From NCBI RefSeq assembly GCF_017876095.1, contig NZ_JAGINM010000009.1, forward strand, positions 223,011-287,010: 64,000 nucleotides of DNA, in the 5' to 3' direction. The translations under genes and the position numbers were made by a program. How positions within the stretch are numbered: position 1 is the stretch's first letter; the number at the start of each line of letters is the position of its first letter. Shown here piece after piece: positions 45,528 through 52,665 of the stretch. Source of the stretch: Azospirillum agricola. GTDB lineage: Bacteria; Pseudomonadota; Alphaproteobacteria; Azospirillales; Azospirillaceae. A model generated the notes under the pieces. The model was not told the DNA's origin. It saw only the letters and a program-made list of their open reading frames with translations, and made no database searches.

Positions 45528-45566
45528 AAAAAAGCGCTTGCGGGGCCGGAGGCTTTTGAGTAAGTT
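45528..45566 (+). promoter_or_regulatory. Stable-RNA promoter of the first tRNA-Arg
   Basis: The -35 element TTGCGG (45538-45543), a 17-base spacer and the -10 element TAAGTT (45561-45566) are followed by a GC-rich discriminator GCGCGCC, usual for stringently controlled RNA genes. The preceding AAAAAAGCGCTTGC is identical to the rRNA promoter region at 63590. Confidence 0.7.
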
Positions 45567-45623
45567 GCGCGCCTCGACGCCAGCGGGCAACCGACGGCGC
45601 CGGGAAAGAGTGATGTTTCGGAT

Positions 45624-45700
45624 GCGCCCGTAGCTCAGCTGGATAGAGCATCAGACTACGAATCTGAGGGTCAGGAGTTCGAATCTCTTCGGGCGCGCCA
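45624..45700 (+). tRNA. tRNA-Arg (anticodon ACG), copy 1
   Basis: A 77-base cloverleaf. Acceptor stem GCGCCCG pairs with CGGGCGC, discriminator G and encoded CCA at 45698-45700. The D arm carries AGCTCAGCTGGATAGAGC, the anticodon loop CTACGAA with anticodon ACG (read as ICG after deamination, for CGN codons) and the T arm GGAGTTCGAATCTC. All stems are intact. Confidence 0.97.
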
Positions 45701-45719
45701 TCCTCCTCGAACAACGAGC

Positions 45720-45750
45720 AAGGCCACCTTCGGGTGGCCTTCGTCGTTTT
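45720..45750 (+). terminator. Terminator of tRNA-Arg copy 1
   Basis: AAGGCCACC-TTCG-GGTGGCCTT followed by CGTCGTTTT. A UUCG tetraloop hairpin 20 bases after the tRNA. Confidence 0.85.
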
Positions 45751-45797
45751 CGAAGGTTTTTCTTGGGACGGGTGACGAAATTCTTTCAAAGAAGGGC

Positions 45798-45826
45798 TTG
45801 CGCGGGCCTGAGGATTTGAGTAGGTT
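45798..45826 (+). promoter_or_regulatory. Stable-RNA promoter of the second tRNA-Arg
   Basis: TTGCGC (45798-45803), 17 bases, TAGGTT (45821-45826), then GCGCGCCTCGACGCC, the same discriminator and +1 region as copy 1. The whole promoter-leader block is duplicated with some divergence. Confidence 0.7.
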
Positions 45827-45869
45827 GCGCGCCTCGACGCCGGTGGCGGCGAGACAGGAAGTGGACAAG

Positions 45870-45946
45870 GCGCCCGTAGCTCAGCTGGATAGAGCATCAG
45901 ACTACGAATCTGAGGGTCAGGAGTTCGAATCTCTTCGGGCGCGCCA
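45870..45946 (+). tRNA. tRNA-Arg (anticodon ACG), copy 2
   Basis: Identical over all 77 bases to the copy at 45624-45700, including the encoded CCA at 45944-45946. It has its own promoter and terminator, so the pair arose by tandem duplication of a whole transcription unit of about 246 bases. Confidence 0.97.
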
Positions 45947-45978
45947 TCCTTCCTAAAAAAGATCAGCGACTTACGAGT

Positions 45979-46016
45979 GGGCGGCCCTTTGGCCGCCCTT
46001 CGTCGTTTTGGGCTTT
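45979..46016 (+). terminator. Terminator of tRNA-Arg copy 2
   Basis: GGGCGGCC-CTTT-GGCCGCCC followed by TTCGTCGTTTT; the tail is the same as in copy 1 although the stem differs. Confidence 0.85.
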
Positions 46017-46217
46017 CGCCGGCAACCGTTGGCGTGGTTCGAAAGTTCCGGAAGGCCCGGAGCCCTGTCCGATTCATATCTGAACGAATTGTTTGTGTGG
46101 AATATGGCCGCATCTGAACAGGCGTGGTCGCAATTTCATACAAGTCGTAACCTCTCTGAAAATCATACCTGAGTATGCTCCATGGTGGATTGCTCCTATC
46201 AATGGACGGGCTAAGTC

Positions 46218-47909
46218 ATGGGCGGATTTCTGGCGCGGATAAGCATCAGCCGTAAAATTTCTGTTGTGGTTGGTCTGATGACCGTTATCGCCGCGGTGAT
46301 CGGAGGCATCGGTTTCGTTGGAATGCAGACGTATGACGGCCGGATCGACGACATTCAGGCGCGGTCGCAGAGGGCGTTGTTCGGCGAGCAGATCAGCGGG
46401 CTGGTCTACAAGATCGTCATGGACAGCCGGGGCCTCTACGCGGCCAAGACCAGGGACGAGGTTCTCCTGTTCAGCAAGGCCATCCAGGAATCGACGGCGA
46501 CGATGGGCAAGCGTCTCGCTGCGTGGGAGAGCCTGCTGCCGCCGGGCAGCCGGGCCGATTTCCAGAAGATGGCCAGGAACGGCCACGACTTCATCGCGAT
46601 CCGCAACGAGGTGGCCCGCCTCGGTCTGGAAGACGGTCCGGACGCGGCGGAGAAGCACGGCAACACGCCGGAGGGCCGGGCCAACCGCATCGCCTTCGGC
46701 AAGGAACTCGAAGCGACATCGCAGCGGAACATGGAGGCCATCCAGCAGGCCAACGACGAGCTGGATGCGTTCAACTCCCGCATGATCACGCTGATGCTGG
46801 TGGTCGGCATCGGCGGCATCGGCGCGACGGTCGTCGCCAGCGTCATCATCTCCCAATCCGGCATCGCCCGGCCCGTCGCCGGGATCACCGGCATGATGGA
46901 GCGGCTCGCCAACGGTGATCTGTCGGTCGAGGTGACGGGAGCCGAACGCGGCGACGAGATCGGCGGGATGGCCCGCGCGGTGGCGATCTTCCGGCAGAAC
47001 GCCCTCGACCGCGAGCGCATGGCCGCAGCGGAAGAGGCCGAGCGCCAGGCCAAGGAGCGGCGCAACGTCGCGGTCGAGCGGCTGATCCGGGACTTCGACT
47101 CCGGCATGTCGGGCATCCTGCGCACGGTCAGCGCCGCCGCGACCGAGCTGGACGCCACCGCGCAAGGGCTGGCGCACACCGCCGAGCAGACCAACCGGCA
47201 GGCCGCCGGCACGGCGGCGGCGGCCGAGCAGGCGTCGGTCAACGTGCAGACCGTGGCGTCGGCGACCGACGAGCTGTCGGCGTCGATCCGCGAGATCAGC
47301 GGGCAGGTGTCCCGCTCCACCGCCATCGCCGGACAGGCGGTGGGCGAGGCGCAGGCCACCAACGGCCGGGTCCAGGGGCTGGTCGATCAGGCGCAGCGCA
47401 TCGGCGACGTGGTGAAGCTGATCACCGACATCGCCAGCCAGACCAACCTGCTGGCGTTGAACGCGACGATCGAGGCGGCCCGCGCCGGCGAGGCCGGAAA
47501 GGGCTTCGCCGTGGTGGCGTCGGAGGTCAAGAACCTCGCCAACCAGACCGCCAAGGCCACCGAGGAGATCGCCAGCCAGATCGCCTCGATGCAGCAGGCG
47601 ACCAGCGAGGCGGCGTCGGCGATCACCGGGATCGGCAGCACCATCGGCGCGATCAACGAGATCGCGACCTCCATCGCCTCGGCCATCGAGGAGCAGGGGG
47701 CCGCCACCGGCGAGATCGCCCGCAACGTCCAGGAGGCGGCGCGCGGCACCGGGGTCGTGACCGAGAACATCACCGAGGTCAGCCGCGGCGCCACCCAGAC
47801 CGGCTCCGCCGCGACCCAGATGCTGGGCGCCGCGGGCGAGCTGTCCCGCCAGTCGGAGATGATGAAGGGCGAGGTCGAGCGCTTCCTGGCCGGCATCCGC
47901 GCCGCCTGA
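46218..47909 (+). CDS. Methyl-accepting chemotaxis protein
   Basis: A 563-aa chemoreceptor. Transmembrane helix 1 at about 13-34, a periplasmic four-helix-type domain to about 190, transmembrane helix 2 at about 193-213, HAMP (MMERLANGDLSVEVTGAERGDEIGGMARAV) to 265, then the signalling domain with the tip SQTNLLALNATIEAARAG and GFAVVASEVKNLANQTAKATEEI. The sensor part differs from the other receptor in the window. GGACGGG lies before the ATG. The upstream 271 bases contain an AT-rich promoter region but no clear sigma-28 site. Ligand unknown. Confidence 0.94.
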   Translation: MGGFLARISISRKISVVVGLMTVIAAVIGGIGFVGMQTYDGRIDDIQARSQRALFGEQISGLVYKIVMDSRGLYAAKTRDEVLLFSKAIQESTATMGKRLAAWESLLPPGSRADFQKMARNGHDFIAIRNEVARLGLEDGPDAAEKHGNTPEGRANRIAFGKELEATSQRNMEAIQQANDELDAFNSRMITLMLVVGIGGIGATVVASVIISQSGIARPVAGITGMMERLANGDLSVEVTGAERGDEIGGMARAVAIFRQNALDRERMAAAEEAERQAKERRNVAVERLIRDFDSGMSGILRTVSAAATELDATAQGLAHTAEQTNRQAAGTAAAAEQASVNVQTVASATDELSASIREISGQVSRSTAIAGQAVGEAQATNGRVQGLVDQAQRIGDVVKLITDIASQTNLLALNATIEAARAGEAGKGFAVVASEVKNLANQTAKATEEIASQIASMQQATSEAASAITGIGSTIGAINEIATSIASAIEEQGAATGEIARNVQEAARGTGVVTENITEVSRGATQTGSAATQMLGAAGELSRQSEMMKGEVERFLAGIRAA

Positions 47910-47917
47910 GCAGTGCC

Positions 47918-47955
47918 GGGGACAGGGGGGCTGCCATCGCAGCCCCCCTGTCCCC
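47918..47955. terminator. Perfect 17-bp hairpin between convergent genes
   Basis: GGGGACAGGGGGGCTGC pairs perfectly with its complement around the loop CATC. It lies between the stop codons of the chemoreceptor and ptsI and can end transcription from both sides, though no T-run follows. Confidence 0.75.
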
Positions 47956-47957
47956 GT

Positions 47958-49742
47958 TCACGGCATCGCGTTGAAGTCGTCCAGCAGGGTGGCGATGCGG
48001 CCGCTGTCGCTCTGGTCCATGATGACGCGGGCGCGGCGGCTCGCCTCCATCATGTCGAGGCCGCGGATGCGCTTCTTCACCGCCGGGACCGAGGGCGGCG
48101 CCATCGACAGCTCGCGCACGCCCAGGCCCAGCAGCAGCGGCGCGTAGCGCGCGTCGCCGGCGATCTCGCCGCACACCGCCACCGGGATGCGCGAGCGCAG
48201 CGCCGCCTCGATGGTGAACTGGATCAGCCGCAGCACCGCCGGGTGCAGCGGGTCGTAGAGGGTCGCCACCTGCTCGTCGGCGCGGTCGATCGCCAGCGTG
48301 TACTGGGTCAGGTCGTTGGTGCCGATCGAGAAGAAGTCGGCGGCGTAGGCCAGCGCGTCGGCGGCGAGCGCCGCGCCTGGAACCTCCACCATCACGCCGA
48401 CCGGCGGCAGCGGGTCGGCGATGGCGACGCCGCGGCGGCGCAGGCGGCGCGCCACCTGGCCCAGCATCTCGCGCACCTTCTGCACCTCCGGAACCGAGGT
48501 GATCATCGGCAGCAGGATGCGCAGCGGCCCGTGCGCCCCGGCCCGCAGCATGGCGGCCAGCTGGGTCTCCAGCAGCTTGGGCTCGCGCAGGCCGAGGCGG
48601 ATGGCGCGCAGGCCCAAGGCCGGGTTGGCCGGCTCGCCGTAGCGCCCGGCCATCCAGCCGGCCAGCTTCTCGCCGCCGACGTCCATGGTGCGGGCGGTGA
48701 CGGTGCGGCCGCCCATGCCCTCGACGACGGCGCGCAGCACGCCGTACTGCTCCTCCTCGTCGGGCAGGTGGTCACGGTTCATGAACAGGAACTCGGTGCG
48801 CAGCAGCCCGACGCCCTGGGCGCCGTTCTCCAGCGCGTGCTCCAGGTCGCGCGGCAGCTCCATGTTCGCCAGCAGGGTGATGGCGGTGCCGTCGCGGGTG
48901 ACGGCCGGCAGCTTGCGCAGGCTCTTCAACTGCTCGCGCTCGCGGTCGCGGGCGGCGCGGCGGTCGCGGTACTCGGCCAGCAGCTCGGGCGGCGGGTCGA
49001 TGACGACGCGGCCCTGCACGCCGTCGACCACCACAAGCACGCCGTTGCGCACCCCGGCCAGCAGGCCGGCGGCGCCGAGCACGGCGGGGAGGCCGAGCGA
49101 GCGGGCGAGGATCGCGGTGTGCCCCTCCGCCCCGCCCAGCACGGTGGCGAAGCCGGCGACCGCCTTGGGGTCGAGCAGCGCCGTGTCGGCCGGGGTCAGC
49201 TCCTCCGCCAGGATGATGCTGCCGGGGGGCAGGGTGGAGAAGGCCCGGTACTCGTGCTTCATCAGGTTGCGGGTCAGGCGGCGCCCGACCTCGCGGATGT
49301 CGGCGATGCGGGCGGCCAGATAGGCGTCGTCCATCCCGGCGAAGGTCTGGGCGATGGTGGCGATCTCCGCCTGGATGGCGGCCTCGGCGTTGACGCGCTC
49401 CTCGCGGATGCGGCGCTCGACGCCACGGGTCAGGCGGGAGTTGGTGACCATCGACAGATGGGCGTCGAGCAGGAAGCCGATCTCCTCCGACGCCGAGTCG
49501 GGCAGCACCAGCGCCTTGCTCTTCAGCTTCTTGATCTGGCGCCGCGCCTTGGCGGCGGCCTCGTTGAAGCGCAGAAGCTCGGCCTCGACGCCTTCGGGCG
49601 CGATCGCGTATTCCGGGATGGCGACGGAGCCGCTCTCCACCACATGGGCGGGGCCGATGGCGATGCCGGGGGATACTCCCAGGCCGCGCAGGGAACGGAT
49701 CGGGGCGGCGGCCGGGGGGCCCGGCGGCGTGTCACTCTTCAT
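47958..49742 (-). CDS. ptsI: PTS enzyme I (phosphoenolpyruvate-protein phosphotransferase)
   Basis: A 594-aa enzyme I that takes phosphate from PEP and passes it to HPr. The active His208 is in GGAEGHTAILARSLGLPA; the PEP-binding C-terminal half has LLRTEFLFMNRD near 335, FSIGTNDLTQYTLAIDRADE near 450 and the catalytic Cys in VAVCGEIAGD near 510. There is no N-terminal GAF domain, so it is the short type and not PtsP. Its start overlaps the end of ptsH by 11 bases. With HPr and EIIA-Man only, and no sugar permease, this is a regulatory phosphorelay. Confidence 0.93.
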   Translation of the reverse strand: MKSDTPPGPPAAAPIRSLRGLGVSPGIAIGPAHVVESGSVAIPEYAIAPEGVEAELLRFNEAAAKARRQIKKLKSKALVLPDSASEEIGFLLDAHLSMVTNSRLTRGVERRIREERVNAEAAIQAEIATIAQTFAGMDDAYLAARIADIREVGRRLTRNLMKHEYRAFSTLPPGSIILAEELTPADTALLDPKAVAGFATVLGGAEGHTAILARSLGLPAVLGAAGLLAGVRNGVLVVVDGVQGRVVIDPPPELLAEYRDRRAARDREREQLKSLRKLPAVTRDGTAITLLANMELPRDLEHALENGAQGVGLLRTEFLFMNRDHLPDEEEQYGVLRAVVEGMGGRTVTARTMDVGGEKLAGWMAGRYGEPANPALGLRAIRLGLREPKLLETQLAAMLRAGAHGPLRILLPMITSVPEVQKVREMLGQVARRLRRRGVAIADPLPPVGVMVEVPGAALAADALAYAADFFSIGTNDLTQYTLAIDRADEQVATLYDPLHPAVLRLIQFTIEAALRSRIPVAVCGEIAGDARYAPLLLGLGVRELSMAPPSVPAVKKRIRGLDMMEASRRARVIMDQSDSGRIATLLDDFNAMP

Positions 49743-50031
49743 CGAACTTGCGGTTGATCAGGTCGAGCAGGGCGGCCATGGCGTCCTCGGCCTGGGTGCC
49801 GTGGGCGCGCAGCTCCACGGTGGTGCCCGGTCCGGCGGCGAGCATCATCAGGCCCATGATCGATTCGCCCGACACGACGGATTCGCCGCGGCGGACCTTG
49901 ATGTCGGCGTCGAAGGTGGCGACCAGCTTGACGAACTTGGCCGAGGCGCGGGCGTGCAGGCCGCGCTGGTTGGTGATGGTGGCGGTGCGGCGCAGCTCGC
50001 CGTCCAACGGGGCCGGATCGTCTTGGCTCAT
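49732..50031 (-). CDS. ptsH: HPr phosphocarrier protein
   Basis: A 99-aa HPr with a ten-residue N-terminal extension. Phosphocarrier His26 is in GLHARASAKFV; the regulatory serine site is Ser57 in GESIMGLMMLAA, the target of HPr kinase, which is encoded three genes upstream. The C-terminal helix AEDAMAALLDLINRKFDEE is normal. It lies between ptsI (overlap) and manX (six bases apart), forming one transcription unit. Confidence 0.94.
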   Translation of the reverse strand: MSQDDPAPLDGELRRTATITNQRGLHARASAKFVKLVATFDADIKVRRGESVVSGESIMGLMMLAAGPGTTVELRAHGTQAEDAMAALLDLINRKFDEE

Positions 50032-50037
50032 GCGGGA

Positions 50038-50436
50038 TCAGTCCGACAGCAGGGAGGAGGCGACGTTGATGTATTTCTGCCCGGCGTCGCGGGCGGCGAT
50101 GACCGACTTGTCGAGCGGCTCGGTCTTGCGGACGCTGGCCAGCTTGATCAGCATCGGCAGGTTGACGCCGGCGATCACCTCGACCTTCGCCTTGTCCATG
50201 ATGGAGATGGCGAGGTTCGACGGCGTGCCGCCGAACATGTCGGTGAGGACCACCACGCCCGTCCCGTCATCGACCTCGGCGACCGAATTCAGGATGTCCT
50301 GGCGCCGCTGCTCCATGTCGTCGTCGGGGCCGATGCACACCGCGCGCACCTGGCTCTGCTCGCCCACCACGTGGAACAGAGCGGCGATGAACTCTTCGGC
50401 GAGTCGCCCGTGGGTCACAAGAACCATGCCGATCAT
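50038..50436 (-). CDS. manX: PTS EIIA component, mannose family (ManX/EIIA-Ntr-linked)
   Basis: A 132-aa EIIA-Man domain protein. The phosphorylated residue is His9 in GMVLVTHGRLAEEF, and TDMFGGTPSN at about 65-74 is the family hallmark. Only the A domain is present and no EIIB, EIIC or EIID genes occur in the window, so it ends the phosphorelay and acts in regulation, as in other alphaproteobacteria. RNA spacing to rapZ is 116 bases. Confidence 0.92.
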   Translation of the reverse strand: MIGMVLVTHGRLAEEFIAALFHVVGEQSQVRAVCIGPDDDMEQRRQDILNSVAEVDDGTGVVVLTDMFGGTPSNLAISIMDKAKVEVIAGVNLPMLIKLASVRKTEPLDKSVIAARDAGQKYINVASSLLSD

Positions 50437-50552
50437 GGGACATCCTTCAAGGTTGGAGCCTCCCCAGGAAACGTCGTTGCGGTGATTTTGATCATCGCCT
50501 GCCGGCTTTTGGATGATTTGTCGGGCGCATGGTCGTCAAGGCGCAAATTGCG

Positions 50553-51557
50553 TCACCCCTGTCCGGCGGCCGGCGGGCCGCCCGGCCCGCCCGCCACTCC
50601 GCCTGTTTGCCCGCCCGCTTGCCCACCCGCCGGGGCACCGGGACGGGCACCCAGGCGGCTCAACTCGCGGTGGCTGAGGTTGACCTTGATGCCGAGGTCG
50701 GCCAGCCACGCGGCCAGCCGCTCGGCGACGAACACCGAGCGGTGCTTGCCGCCGGTGCAGCCGATGGCGATGGTCAGGTAGCTCTTGCCTTCCTGGTTGT
50801 AGCGCGGCAGCAGCGGCCGCAGCAGCCCGGTCAGGTTGGCGAAGAAGGCGGGGAAGTCGGCGTCCCCCTCCACCCGCGCGGCGACGGCGGGGTCGAGCCC
50901 GGTCAGCGGGCGCAGGGCCGGGTCGTAATGGGGGTTGGTCAGGAACCGCACGTCGAAGACCAGATCGGCTTCGCGCGGCAGCCCCAGCCGGAAGGAGAAG
51001 GAGGTCACGAACACCTGGAGCGCCGCCTGCGCATCGCGTTGGAAATGCCCCGACAGGATGCGCCGCAAATCGTGAATGGACAGTTGCGTCGTGTCGATGG
51101 TCAGGTCGGCCCGCTCCTTCAGCGGGAACAGCAGGGTGCGCTCGCGCGCGATGCCGTCGGGCACCGTGCGGTCGATGGCCAGCGGGTGGCGCCGCCGCGT
51201 CTCGGTGAAGCGGCGTTGCAGCACCTCGTCGCCGCAGTCGAGGAAGACCAGCCGGACGTCGAGGTCGTCGCGCGCCTCCAGGTCGTCCAGCTCGTCCAGG
51301 AAGGTCTGGGCGGAAAAGTCGCGGGTCCGGCTGTCGATCACCAGGGCCAGCGGCCGGCGGCGCGGGTCGGCCTGCTGGAGCAGCGCCGGGACCAGCGACA
51401 GGCGCAGATTGTCGACGGCCTCGTAGCCCAGATCCTCCAGGGCCTTCAGCGCCACCGACATGCCGGCGCCGGACAGGCCGGTGACCAGCACGATGCGGCC
51501 GCGCTGCGCCGCGGGAACGGTGTCGAGGGTCTCGGTCGAGGCGGTGTGGGGGGGCAT
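50553..51557 (-). CDS. rapZ: RapZ/YvcJ nucleotide-binding RNase adapter protein
   Basis: A 334-aa RapZ-family protein (from ATG 51557; a GTG three codons earlier is possible). In E. coli RapZ directs RNase E to the small RNA GlmZ and so controls amino-sugar synthesis. The P-loop reads GLSGAGMS with Met in place of the usual Lys or Arg; the second half has the RapZ C-terminal domain with PHYDPALRPLTGLD near 230 and GCTGGKHRSVFVAERL near 282. The C-terminus ends in a Gly/Ala/Pro-rich tail of about 30 residues, unusual for the family. It lies between hprK and manX, the usual alphaproteobacterial place. The Walker A change suggests altered nucleotide binding. Confidence 0.9.
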   Translation of the reverse strand: MPPHTASTETLDTVPAAQRGRIVLVTGLSGAGMSVALKALEDLGYEAVDNLRLSLVPALLQQADPRRRPLALVIDSRTRDFSAQTFLDELDDLEARDDLDVRLVFLDCGDEVLQRRFTETRRRHPLAIDRTVPDGIARERTLLFPLKERADLTIDTTQLSIHDLRRILSGHFQRDAQAALQVFVTSFSFRLGLPREADLVFDVRFLTNPHYDPALRPLTGLDPAVAARVEGDADFPAFFANLTGLLRPLLPRYNQEGKSYLTIAIGCTGGKHRSVFVAERLAAWLADLGIKVNLSHRELSRLGARPGAPAGGQAGGQTGGVAGGPGGPPAAGQG

Positions 51558-51575
51558 GGCCGGCACGGGATCGTT

Positions 51576-52034
51576 TTAGGGATGGGCGTCGAGGACGGCC
51601 GGCACCCGGCCCAGCGTGCCGGCCCGCGCGGCGGCGGCGGCCAGACGCAGCTTCGCCGGGGTTGAGGCGTCGAAGGGCGACAGGGCGAGACGGGGCAGCG
51701 GCACGCCATGGATCGTTTCGAAGGCGGGCTCGGGCAGCCGTTCCACCCGCTCCGCCGGGACGAGATCGACGACCAGCCCGACGGCGGCGGCGGGCGCGGT
51801 CGGCACCGGCAGGATGCCGACGCCGCGCACCTCCAGCAGGCCGGCGAGCGGCGCCGGGGCGCTGGCGACCAGACGGCCGTCCTCGACGCGCAGCAGGATC
51901 CGGTCGTCGGCGACCAGCCGCGCGCCACCGTCGATCAATCGCAGAGCCACATCGGATTTGCCGCTTCCCGAATCCCCTCTCAGCAACACGCCGATGTCGG
52001 AGAGCAGGACGCAGGTGCCGTGCATCGTCACCAT
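51576..52034 (-). CDS. hprK: HPr kinase/phosphorylase (short alphaproteobacterial type)
   Basis: A 152-aa protein equal to only the C-terminal catalytic domain of Gram-positive HprK, which is normal for alphaproteobacteria. Walker A is GDSGSGKSD (20-28), followed by the ADDR motif at 42-45. It phosphorylates HPr at Ser57 and links carbon and energy state to the PTS relay. Stop lies 18 bases before rapZ. The region VRGVGILPVP near 78 matches the HprK signature in shortened form. Confidence 0.9.
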   Translation of the reverse strand: MVTMHGTCVLLSDIGVLLRGDSGSGKSDVALRLIDGGARLVADDRILLRVEDGRLVASAPAPLAGLLEVRGVGILPVPTAPAAAVGLVVDLVPAERVERLPEPAFETIHGVPLPRLALSPFDASTPAKLRLAAAAARAGTLGRVPAVLDAHP

Positions 52035-52162
52035 GATCCCGCGAAGGTGAGCGGTGCCGCGGTTTCTGTCAATGGAGTCGGGGTAGGGGGGCCGGGGGGA
52101 AGGCGGGGGACCCTGAACAGGGCTCCCGCCATCCGCTCGCGCGGGCCATTGGGGAGCGCCGT

Positions 52163-52519
52163 TCAGGGCCCGGCGGATCCACGGCCGCCGCGGCGGATGC
52201 TTTCCAGCTCGCGGACCAGCGCGTCGCGGCGGCGGATCATCTCGTCGAGATCCTCCAGCTCCGCCGCCTCCTGGCAGGCGTCGCGGAAATCCTTCTCGCG
52301 CTTCAGGCGGAGCAGCAGGACCTTGTAGCTCTCGGCGATGCGGGTCAGGTGGCGCTGGGCGCCTTGCAGCGCCTCGGCCAGCTGGGTTCGTTCCTGCGCG
52401 GAATCGCGCATCATGCGGGCCAGCTCGCCCTGCTGGCGGCCGGCGTCGCGGATCAGCCGGGCCAGACGATAGCGCCGGATATCAATGACTTGAGCAGGGA
52501 CTTGAGCGGGCACGGACAT
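52163..52519 (-). CDS. Small coiled-coil protein of unknown function
   Basis: A 118-aa protein that I cannot assign. After about 15 residues it is almost entirely charged helix (RRYRLARLIRDAGRQQGELARMMRDS, then ESYKVLLLRLKREKDFRDAC), likely a coiled coil. No signal peptide or membrane segment. A GGGGGG block lies six bases before the chosen ATG; in-frame extension upstream seems non-coding. It lies between chvG and hprK in the same direction and could be cotranscribed; it is not a usual part of the chvG-hprK locus. Confidence 0.6.
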   Translation of the reverse strand: MSVPAQVPAQVIDIRRYRLARLIRDAGRQQGELARMMRDSAQERTQLAEALQGAQRHLTRIAESYKVLLLRLKREKDFRDACQEAAELEDLDEMIRRRDALVRELESIRRGGRGSAGP

Positions 52520-52665
52520 GATGACCCCCCATGGTTGCCCAGAGTCAGGCGCGCTCGCGAACGAAAGCCGGCGAACAATGCGAACGGTGACGACCATGGG
52601 CATGATCGACCCGCATTCGGACCTTGTCCACATCTTATCGAGGAAAAGCGCAACTTTTCGGCAAA

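Noticed and set aside
45624..45946. Repeat pattern as a possible CRISPR or integration (att) site
   Set aside because: The repeat is two complete tRNA genes with promoters; there is no integrase, no phage gene and no short regular spacer pattern.
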